A stretch of DNA of 64,000 bases from Rhodanobacteraceae bacterium. Lineage in GTDB: Bacteria > Pseudomonadota > Gammaproteobacteria > Xanthomonadales > SZUA-5. The DNA is taken from assembly GCA_016717705.1 (NCBI GenBank), contig JADKFD010000017.1, forward strand, positions 1-64,000. The letters are read 5' to 3'. The notes under the pieces were generated by a model that saw nothing but the letters and a program-made list of their open reading frames with translations, had not been told where the DNA came from and ran no database searches. Numbering within the stretch: the stretch's first letter is position 1; every line of letters begins with the position of its first letter. Shown here piece after piece: positions 34,954 through 41,638 of this stretch. Position numbers and translations under genes: made by a program.

Positions 34954-36309
34954 TCACGACGCAAACACCCGTGCGTCGACCGCATCCAACTGCTTTCGGC
35001 GCTCGTCGATCCAGCTCTCGACCGCCTTCAATTCACTAGCGGCGCTATCCAGCCCCAACGCTCCCAACCCGCCGGTATGCGTCGCCGACAACGCCGCGCG
35101 ATCGGGCACAAATCGGCCGGCCATCACCGCCTCGCCGATCTGCCGATAGGCGTCGCGAAAGGTCTGGCCCGAGGCCACCAGCACATAGGCCTGGTGCGCG
35201 GCGTAAAGCTCGTCGCTCATCGCGGCTGCGCAGCGCGCCGTATTCACTTGCAGCACCGGCACCAGTCGCGTCAGCACGTCGAGCGTCGCCGCTGCCGCAT
35301 CCATGCCAGCCAGCAGCGGCCGCTTGTGCAACTGGAAATCGCGGTGATAGCTGCCGGGCAGCCCGCTGACGATCTGCCGATGCCAGTCGGCGATCCCGCG
35401 CAGCTCGCGGCAGCGCCCGCGCGCCAGTTCCAGCACATCGGGATTGCGCTTCTGCGGCATGATCGACGAGCCGGTGGTGAAGGCGTCGGGCAACCGCACG
35501 AAGCCGAATTCTTCGGTCGAGTACAGCGACAAGTCCCAGCAGAGTTTTTCCAGAGTGCCGGCAAGCGACACCGTCCAGTCGAGCATCGCCTGCTCATGGC
35601 GGCCGCGCGAGTTCATTGCGTCGACCGGCGAGCGCTGCACGCGACTGAAGCCGAGCAGTTGGGCGACGCGCTCTCGATTCAGCGGCAGCGGCACACCAAA
35701 GCCTGCCGCGGCGCCCAATGGGCAACGGTCCAGGCGACGCCACAAGCCATCGGCGGCTTCCAACTCCTCGATCAGACCCTCGACGTAGCCGACGCCCCAT
35801 TGGCCCAGGCTGGATGGCATGGCCCGGCGCAGATGGGTATAGCCGGGTAGCGGCACCGCTTCGTGGGTACGCGCGAAATCGAGTAGTGCGCTGGCCAGGG
35901 CACGCACCTGGGCGGTCAGGCCGAGCAGCCGCGAGCGCAGCAACAGGCGCAGCGCCAGCAACACCTGATCGTTGCGCGAACGCCCCAGGTGGATGCGCTT
36001 GCCGGCCTCGCCGACGCGCGCGATCAGCGCATGTTCGAGCGCCGTGTGGCCATCTTCCTGCGCCGCCGAAATGCTCAGCTCGCGGCGCTCGGTGACCGGT
36101 TTCAGCTCGGCCAGCGCCGCAATCAATGCACCGCTGTCGGTGGCCGACAGCAACCCCACCTCGCCAAGCATGCGCGCATGTGCGGCCGAGCCCTGCACAT
36201 CGAAAGGCAGCAGCGCCAGATCGAGTTGCGGGTCCTCGCCGACGGTGAAGCGGTGGATCGCTTCGTCGAGGGGAAGGCCTTTGGCCCAGAGGGGGGTAGA
36301 GGCGGTCAC
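34954..36309 (-). CDS. argH: argininosuccinate lyase
   Basis: Cleaves argininosuccinate to arginine and fumarate. The 451-residue protein has LGRSRNDQV, PLPGYTHLRRAMPSSL and the superfamily signature GSSIMPQKRNPD. The GTG at 36309 (VTASTPLWAKGLPLDEAI) is preferred: an open frame extending further upstream only translates the GGGCACG repeat. The order argB-argH-argG on the minus strand, each gap carrying a repeat, suggests one operon with internal structured spacers. Confidence 0.94.
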   Translation of the reverse strand: MTASTPLWAKGLPLDEAIHRFTVGEDPQLDLALLPFDVQGSAAHARMLGEVGLLSATDSGALIAALAELKPVTERRELSISAAQEDGHTALEHALIARVGEAGKRIHLGRSRNDQVLLALRLLLRSRLLGLTAQVRALASALLDFARTHEAVPLPGYTHLRRAMPSSLGQWGVGYVEGLIEELEAADGLWRRLDRCPLGAAAGFGVPLPLNRERVAQLLGFSRVQRSPVDAMNSRGRHEQAMLDWTVSLAGTLEKLCWDLSLYSTEEFGFVRLPDAFTTGSSIMPQKRNPDVLELARGRCRELRGIADWHRQIVSGLPGSYHRDFQLHKRPLLAGMDAAAATLDVLTRLVPVLQVNTARCAAAMSDELYAAHQAYVLVASGQTFRDAYRQIGEAVMAGRFVPDRAALSATHTGGLGALGLDSAASELKAVESWIDERRKQLDAVDARVFAS

Positions 36310-36336
36310 AGCTGCGTGCCTTCCAGAAAACAAACT

Positions 36337-36472
36337 GCGGGGCGCGGGGCACGGGGCACGGGGCACGGGAAAAGCGGCGCGCGGCACTCGACGGAGTCCA
36401 GGAACACAGAGCGCAGAGTTTCAGAGTGCCCGTAGCTCCCCGTGCCCCGTGCCCCGTGCCCCGCGCCCCGCT
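36337..36472. repeat. inverted heptamer repeat H3 (unit GGGCACG)
   Basis: The left arm (36337-36375) is GGGCGCG followed by three GGGCACG units and GGGAAAAGC. The right arm (36436-36472) is its reverse complement. The loop is about 60 bases. Same unit and same AAAAGC end as H2 between grpE and dnaK, so the two loci share an origin. Confidence 0.85.
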
Positions 36473-36484
36473 CCATCGTCTCGC

Positions 36485-37381
36485 TCACTCCCCATCCTTC
36501 ACGATCATCGTGCCGGCGCCTTCATTGGTGAAAATCTCCACCAGCAGAGCATCGGCAGTGACGCCGGACACCAGATGCGCTGCGTGCACGCCCTGATTGA
36601 TCGCGTGACGGATCGCCGCGACCTTGGGCAGCATGCCGCCAGCCAGTTCGCCGCGTGCCTCCATCTCGTCGAGGCGCGCCAGCGTGGCGAAAGTGATCAG
36701 CGAGGACGGGTTCTTGACGTCCTTGAGCAGACCCGGAACCTTGAGCACGAAGAACAGCTTCTCGGCGCCGAGCACGGCCGCCACATGCGAGGCGATGGTG
36801 TCGGCATTGGTGTTGTAGATGCTGCCATCCGGGGAACCCGACAGCGGCGCGATCACCGGCACGTAGTCGGATTCAAGCAGATGCTTGAGCAGGGTCGGGT
36901 CGATCTGCTCGATATCACCCACCTGGCCGTAGTCGAACAGGCGCGGCGTGCCGTTGTCCTCGCCCATGTAGATCGGCGCGCGCTTGCGTGCCTTGATCAT
37001 GCCCGCATCAACGCCAGACAGGCCCACGCCGGGCACGCCCACGCGGTTCATTTCGGCGAGCAAATCGGTGTTGACGCCATTGAAGACCATCTTCGCGGCT
37101 TCCAGCACTTCCGGCGTGGTCACCCGGCGACCGGCGTGCTTTTCGACCGGCAGATTCAGCTGCGTGCACAACTGGTCGAGCCGCGCGCCGCCGCCATGGA
37201 CGACGACCACGCGGATCGACAGCGTCCACAGCACGCCGATCTGCTCGACCACCTTGCGGCGGCTTTCCGGCTCATCGAGCACCTCGCCGCCCAGCTTGAC
37301 CACGAAGGTCTTGCCGCGGAACTGGCGCAGATATTTGGACAGACCCTTGAGGGCATCGTAGGGGTTTGCGGCGAAGGGCAT
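36485..37381 (-). CDS. argB: N-acetylglutamate kinase
   Basis: Phosphorylates N-acetylglutamate, the second step of arginine synthesis. The 298-residue protein has FVVKLGGE, VVVHGGGARLDQL and NTNADTIASHVAAVLGAEKL of the amino-acid kinase fold. Xanthomonas uses a fused kinase/acetyltransferase of about 440 residues; here the C-terminal acetyltransferase domain is absent. The ATG at 37381 is preferred over a longer frame that only reads heptamer repeats as FPIPDSR units. Confidence 0.94.
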   Translation of the reverse strand: MPFAANPYDALKGLSKYLRQFRGKTFVVKLGGEVLDEPESRRKVVEQIGVLWTLSIRVVVVHGGGARLDQLCTQLNLPVEKHAGRRVTTPEVLEAAKMVFNGVNTDLLAEMNRVGVPGVGLSGVDAGMIKARKRAPIYMGEDNGTPRLFDYGQVGDIEQIDPTLLKHLLESDYVPVIAPLSGSPDGSIYNTNADTIASHVAAVLGAEKLFFVLKVPGLLKDVKNPSSLITFATLARLDEMEARGELAGGMLPKVAAIRHAINQGVHAAHLVSGVTADALLVEIFTNEGAGTMIVKDGE

Positions 37382-37394
37382 GGTTGGGTTACCT

Positions 37395-37552
37395 CGGGAA
37401 TCGGGAATCGGGAATCGGGAATCGGGAATCGGGAATCGGGAATCGGGAATCGGGAATCGGGTGCTCGATCTGGAAGTTCGAGTCAACTCCTAAACGTCGG
37501 GTCCGGGGCGCACGGCACGAACCGATTCCCCATTCCCCATTCCCAATTCCCG
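37395..37552. repeat. inverted heptamer repeat H4 (unit CGGGAAT)
   Basis: Nine perfect CGGGAAT units plus CGGG from 37395 to 37461. The right arm (37523-37552) reads, on the other strand, CGGGAAT-TGGGAAT-GGGGAAT-GGGGAAT. The loop is about 60 bases. It fills the argF'-argB gap. The unequal arms suggest tract expansion on one side. Confidence 0.9.
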
Positions 37553-37562
37553 CTACTTCATC

Positions 37563-38561
37563 TCAAGCCTTGCCAAACAGCCAGGCCAGCGCCGCCATCT
37601 GCACCCACATGCGGTTTTCGGCTTCGTCGACGACGCGGGCGAATTCGGAGTCGAGCACTTCGTCGCTGACTTCGACGTTGCGGCGTACTGGCAGGCAGTG
37701 CAGGAAAATCGCCTCCTCGGTGGCGTTTTCGAAGTGCTTGAGTGTCGGCATCCAGCCGCGCAGTGCCGGCGAGGCGACGATGCCATCTTCGCTGGCGCGT
37801 GGTTCCGGGCCCCAGGCCTTGGCGTAGACCACGTGGGCGCCTTCGAGCGCGGCGCGCTGGTCGTTGGAATAGCGGATCTTGCCACCCGATTCGCCGGCGT
37901 ACTTCTGCGCTTCAGCGCGCACGGCCTCGCCGAGTTCGAATCCGGGGGGATGCACCACCGTCACATCGCAGCCGGCGGCCGCGGCATGCAGCAACACCGA
38001 GTTGGGCACCGCCTTGGGCAGCGGACGCACATGCGGAGCCCAGCTCAGCACCACCTTGACCCCTTGCGTCTGGCCGAAACTCTCCTGCACCGTCAGCATG
38101 TCGGCGAGGCCCTGGCACGGATGCTCGCGCGCCGACTCCAGGCTGATCATCGGCACCTTGGCGTGGCGGCGGAAGGCATTGATGACACCGTCGGCATCAT
38201 CGTCGGCCTGGCCCATGCCGCGCGAAAAAGCACGCACGCCGAGCACGTCCACATAGCGCGACAGTACCGGCGCGGCTTCGCGCACGTGTTCGGCCTTGTC
38301 GCCGCTCATCACGGCGCCGTCTTCGGTCTCCAGCTTCCACACACCGCTGCCCTCTTCCAGCGCCACCGACATGCCACCGAGCTTGTGCATGGCGACTTCA
38401 AAGCTGGTGCGCGTGCGCAGCGAGGGGTTGAAGAACAGCATGCCGAGCACCTTGCCCTTGAGCAGTGCGCCCGGCTCGTTGCGCTTGTATTCGGCGGCGA
38501 GCTTGATCAACGCCGCCTGACCCTTGGGGCCGAGGTCCTTCAGATGAGTGAAATGGCGCAT
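37563..38561 (-). CDS. argF': N-acetylornithine carbamoyltransferase
   Basis: Transfers carbamoyl phosphate to N-acetylornithine, giving N-acetylcitrulline, the variant arginine pathway known from Xanthomonas. The 332-residue protein has the carbamoyl-phosphate loop SLRTRTSFE, SREHPCQGLAD-like SAREHPCQGLADMLT, and HCLPVRRNVEVSDEV near the end. Length and the EDGAVMSGDKAEHV loop fit AOTCase rather than ornithine carbamoyltransferase. It begins five bases after argD. Confidence 0.93.
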   Translation of the reverse strand: MRHFTHLKDLGPKGQAALIKLAAEYKRNEPGALLKGKVLGMLFFNPSLRTRTSFEVAMHKLGGMSVALEEGSGVWKLETEDGAVMSGDKAEHVREAAPVLSRYVDVLGVRAFSRGMGQADDDADGVINAFRRHAKVPMISLESAREHPCQGLADMLTVQESFGQTQGVKVVLSWAPHVRPLPKAVPNSVLLHAAAAGCDVTVVHPPGFELGEAVRAEAQKYAGESGGKIRYSNDQRAALEGAHVVYAKAWGPEPRASEDGIVASPALRGWMPTLKHFENATEEAIFLHCLPVRRNVEVSDEVLDSEFARVVDEAENRMWVQMAALAWLFGKA

Positions 38562-38566
38562 CGGAC

Positions 38567-39700
38567 TTATCCTTTGAATTCGTGAACGGCCGTCTCCAGC
38601 GCCACGATGGCAGCCTCGGAGACATTCAGACAGGGCATCAGGCGCAGCACCGACGGATCGCCGGAGGCGCCGACCAGCAGTCTACGTTCGAACAGGTGTC
38701 GCTTGAGCGCTGCGGCCGGTCCCGGTGTGCGCAGGCCAAGCAGCAGGCCCTCGCCGATGACCGTTTGCACGGCTGCTCCCGGCAAGGAGGCACGCAGACG
38801 CTCGGCCACTTCCCGTGCGCGCCGCGCCAGCTGCTCGTCGGCGATGACGCGCAGCGTCGCCAACATTGCCGCCATCGCCAGCGGGCCACCACCGAAGGTG
38901 CTGCCCAGATCGCCGGACTTGACCGCCGCGGCGCGCTCGGCGCTGAGCACGGTGGCGCCGATCGGCACGCCCGAGGCCAGACCTTTGGCCAGGCTGATCG
39001 CATCCGGCTGCACGCCGTAGAACTCGGCAGCGGTCGCCACACCCATGCGGCTCATGCCGGTCTGGATCTCGTCGAAGATCAGCCAGCAACCGGCGGCGGC
39101 CGTGCGTTCGCGCAGGCGCTGGAACCACGCGGCCGAGGCGGTGCGGATGCCGCTCATGCTCTGGATCGGTTCGACAATTACCGCTGCCGTCTTGGTGAAA
39201 TCGAATTGCTCCACTGCCGCCAGGTCGCCAAACGGCAGCCGCTGTGACGGCGGCAGAATGCCTGCATAGGGCTCGGTGATTTTCGGATCGTCGGTGACCG
39301 ACAAGGCCAGCAGGGTGCGACCGTGCCAGCCGCCGTCAAAACTGACCAGGCCAGTCCGACCGGTTTGCTTGATCGCCAGCTTGAGCGCGTTCTCGTTCGC
39401 CTCGGCGCCCGAGTTGCAGAAGAACACGCCGGCCGCACCGCAGCCTGCCAGATAGTCGATCAGCGCTTGCGCGGCCTGCTCGCGAACGCGCAGTCGGGCG
39501 GCAGCGGAATAGAACAGCAGTTTCCCGGCCTGCTCGGCGATTGCGGCAACCAGGCGCGGATGCGAATGCCCGGTCGAAGTGACGCAATGGCCACCGTACC
39601 AGTCGAAGTACTCGGTGCCGTCTTCGGCATGCACGCGATCGCCGCTGCCACGATCGAGCACGAAGGGAAAGGCAGCGTAGGTCTCAAGCAGCGCGGGCAT
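38567..39700 (-). CDS. argD: acetylornithine aminotransferase
   Basis: Converts N-acetylglutamate semialdehyde to N-acetylornithine with glutamate. The 377-residue class III aminotransferase has CNSGAEANENALKLA, LIFDEIQTGMSRMG and the PLP lysine in ISLAKGLASGVPIGA. It is the first gene of the minus-strand arg operon; two ARG boxes overlap its promoter region immediately upstream. Confidence 0.94.
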   Translation of the reverse strand: MPALLETYAAFPFVLDRGSGDRVHAEDGTEYFDWYGGHCVTSTGHSHPRLVAAIAEQAGKLLFYSAAARLRVREQAAQALIDYLAGCGAAGVFFCNSGAEANENALKLAIKQTGRTGLVSFDGGWHGRTLLALSVTDDPKITEPYAGILPPSQRLPFGDLAAVEQFDFTKTAAVIVEPIQSMSGIRTASAAWFQRLRERTAAAGCWLIFDEIQTGMSRMGVATAAEFYGVQPDAISLAKGLASGVPIGATVLSAERAAAVKSGDLGSTFGGGPLAMAAMLATLRVIADEQLARRAREVAERLRASLPGAAVQTVIGEGLLLGLRTPGPAAALKRHLFERRLLVGASGDPSVLRLMPCLNVSEAAIVALETAVHEFKG

Positions 39701-39706
39701 GATTCG

Positions 39707-39745
39707 ATTTGCATAAAATGCGAAGTCATCGCATATTATGCAGAA
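39707..39745. promoter_or_regulatory. tandem ARG boxes (ArgR operator)
   Basis: Two 18-base imperfect palindromes, ATTTGCATAAAATGCGAA (39707-39724) and ATCGCATATTATGCAGAA (39728-39745), are separated by exactly three bases, the canonical layout for one ArgR hexamer. They lie between divergent argD and argR, so ArgR probably represses both the arg operon and itself. The inner TGCAT-N2-ATGC differs slightly from the E. coli TGAAT-N4-ATTCA core. Confidence 0.8.
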
Positions 39746-39765
39746 TCTACGGAGAGCACAAGCCC

Positions 39766-40185
39766 ATGTCGCGCACGCCCAAGGATCTCGATCAGACCCT
39801 GCTGGAGCTGATCAGCAATGAACGCATCGCCGATCAGTTCGAACTGCAGGCCGCACTGGCGCGCGCCGGCAAGGTGGTCAGCCAGCCTACCCTGTCGCGC
39901 CACCTGACGCGGCTGGGAATTGCCAAGCGCGGCGGACGCTATGCACCGCCGGGCGATGGCAGCCCGACCGCGCTTGCGGTGATCGCCGCGCCGCCAAATC
40001 TGATCGTGTTGCGTACCCGGCCGGGCTTTGCCAATGCGGTCGCCGCCGTGCTTGATCATCAGCCTTTGCCGGGACAGGCCGGCACCATCGCTGGCGACGA
40101 CACCGTGTTCGTGGCGCTGGCGGCGGGTCATGAAATGCAACCGCTGATCGACTCGGCGCGACTGCGATTTCTCAGCGAGAGTTGA
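39766..40185 (+). CDS. argR: arginine repressor ArgR
   Basis: Arginine-sensing hexameric repressor. The 139-residue protein has a winged-helix N-terminus with SQPTLSRHLTRLGI and a C-terminal arginine-binding core with GTIAGDDTVFVAL, the family signature. The ATG at 39766 gives MSRTPKDLDQTLLELI; GGAGAG lies upstream. Divergent from the operon it should control. Confidence 0.94.
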   Translation: MSRTPKDLDQTLLELISNERIADQFELQAALARAGKVVSQPTLSRHLTRLGIAKRGGRYAPPGDGSPTALAVIAAPPNLIVLRTRPGFANAVAAVLDHQPLPGQAGTIAGDDTVFVALAAGHEMQPLIDSARLRFLSES

Positions 40186-40237
40186 GGTTCAGGGTTCGTC
40201 TCGCCATAGTCCTTGGCTTCATACTGCCGCGCTGCGC

Positions 40238-40501
40238 TCACAACAGGCGGGCGGCATGCCCTTCGGCCTTGAGCAGCGCCACTGCCTGCTTATCGAATGA
40301 AACAAAGGTGTCGCCGCCAAGCCATCGCCCTTCGTAGGCGATGACGCCATCAGCGAAGTCGCCGCCAGCCAGCAGCTGCGACAGGCCCGCCTCGACAGCC
40401 GGCCGATTGAGCACCACGTTGCGCGTGTTCAGCAGTTGCTCAATGGCTGCGGCGACGTCGCCACGCGCAGCTCCATACTGCCAATTCCGCATCTGCGCCA
40501 T
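40238..40501 (-). pseudogene. C-terminal remnant of a PIN-domain (VapC-like) toxin
   Basis: The 87-residue open frame reads VAAAIEQLLNTRNVVLN, then FADGVIAYEGRWLGGDTFVSFDKQA, the last two-thirds of a PIN-domain ribonuclease. The first acidic residues (the N-terminal Asp) and the first beta strand are missing. No antitoxin gene is adjacent. It is probably a decayed toxin gene next to the boundary between argR and the V-ATPase operon. Confidence 0.65.
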
Positions 40502-40512
40502 CTCCGGGGCAC

Positions 40513-40526
40513 TTGATCGCCATCAA
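40513..40526 (+). promoter_or_regulatory. FNR/ANR box upstream of the V-ATPase operon
   Basis: TTGATCGCCATCAA is a perfect match to the TTGAT-N4-ATCAA consensus of FNR/ANR oxygen-sensing activators. A TAGGCT -10-like hexamer at 40548-40553 is centred 31 bases downstream, placing the box near -41.5, the class II activator position. AGGAGG and the GTG of the first ATPase gene follow at 40589-40602. Confidence 0.7.
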
Positions 40527-40601
40527 CGCCCCGTCGGATCAATCCACTAGGCTGTTGCGGCAAGCGCGCGCAACGAACCCGCGCGCGCAGGAGGACCAGC
40601 G

Positions 40602-40934
40602 GTGAACAGCCGCGACCCTGCGCACAGTGACGTGGAAGCGGCGATCGCGCGGGTGCTGGCCGCCGAAGCCGCCGCCGTGCTTGCCGTGCGCAGCAGCGAG
40701 ATCGAAGCGCAGCAGTACCTTGAAGCCACCCGCGCCCGCGCCCGCCGGATTTCCGAGCACACCAGCGAGCGCCTGCAGCGGATTTGCTTGCGCATCGAGG
40801 CCAACTGCGCGCGCGAGATTGCACAGATTTCAGCGACCGCAGCGGAAGTCGCTGTCGACTTCGAGCACGACGTCGAGCGACTGAACCGGGTTGTCGCCGT
40901 CCTTGCCGCGGATCTCACCGGGGGCCAGGGATGA
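40602..40934 (+). CDS. V/A-type ATPase peripheral-stalk subunit G/H-like
   Basis: A 110-residue, almost wholly helical, charged protein (EIEAQQYLEATRARARRISEH and following heptads) that should form a coiled coil with subunit E in the peripheral stalk linking V1 and V0. Identity rests on size, coiled-coil character and being first in the operon. GTG start with AGGAGG eight bases upstream. The stop overlaps the next start (ATGA). Confidence 0.75.
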   Translation: MNSRDPAHSDVEAAIARVLAAEAAAVLAVRSSEIEAQQYLEATRARARRISEHTSERLQRICLRIEANCAREIAQISATAAEVAVDFEHDVERLNRVVAVLAADLTGGQG

Positions 40935-41638
40935 TCCATGGCGCCACCGACTACGCGCTGACGCGCCTCAGGGCGCGCACCGGCCGGCGCCTGGATGGCG
41001 AGGGCTGGCGCCAGATCAGCAGCGCACGCAGCTTGCCTGCGGTGCTCGAACAACTGCGTGCGGGCAACGCGGCAAGCTGGGTCGAGGGCATCGGCAGCGC
41101 CAGCGACGCTCACGCCATCGAGGCCGGCCTGCGCCGGCGCTTTCAGGCCCAGCTTGAAGCACTTGGCCGCTGGGCCGATCCGCAATGGCAACCGGCCCTG
41201 TCGTGGTGCGCGCGCCTGGTCCAGCTGCCCGCGCTGCGCCAGGTGAAGTCCACCGCCAGCGCGGATCTGCCCGACTGGCCGGCAACAGACTTGCGGCACT
41301 TCGCCGGCGTCGGTGGCGACAGCGCGTTGCCGCTGGAGGCGGCTTGGGAGGCGGAACTGATGCGTCGACTACCCGTCCTCGACGCCGACGCCGCCGACGA
41401 ACTGTCGCGTTTGCAGCGAACTGCGCAGCAGCATCGGCTGCGCTTTTCACGCCTGGCGGCGGGCAATGGCTGGCCTGAGCGGGCGGCATTCGAGCGACAA
41501 CTGCTGAGCCGCATGCGGCGCAATCCGCTCAGCCCGGTGCACCTTTTGACCGCGGTGGCGCTGTCCTTGCTCGACTACGAACGCGTGCGCGGCGAACTGC
41601 TGCGATGGGCCGCGCTGCCACCGGAGTCACACGCATGA
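40931..41638 (+). CDS. V/A-type ATPase subunit C (AC39/d-like), short form
   Basis: A 235-residue helical protein in the position of subunit C, which joins the central stalk to the proteolipid ring. Family members are usually about 320-350 residues, so this is compact. It shows helix-rich repeats (RLRARTGRRLDGEGWRQI, LRRRFQAQLEALGRW) and the C-terminal NPLSPVHLLTAVALSLLDYERVR, which resembles the family end (usually an IRxI segment). Overlaps both neighbours by ATGA. Confidence 0.7.
   Translation: MIHGATDYALTRLRARTGRRLDGEGWRQISSARSLPAVLEQLRAGNAASWVEGIGSASDAHAIEAGLRRRFQAQLEALGRWADPQWQPALSWCARLVQLPALRQVKSTASADLPDWPATDLRHFAGVGGDSALPLEAAWEAELMRRLPVLDADAADELSRLQRTAQQHRLRFSRLAAGNGWPERAAFERQLLSRMRRNPLSPVHLLTAVALSLLDYERVRGELLRWAALPPESHA

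Noticed and set aside
37395..37486. N-terminal extension of ArgB made of repeated FPIPDSR
   Set aside because: It is only the heptamer tract read in frame. ArgB homologues start at the ATG at 37381.
37395..37552. CRISPR-like tandem repeat
   Set aside because: Units are 7 bases without spacers and in inverted arms; no cas genes are present.
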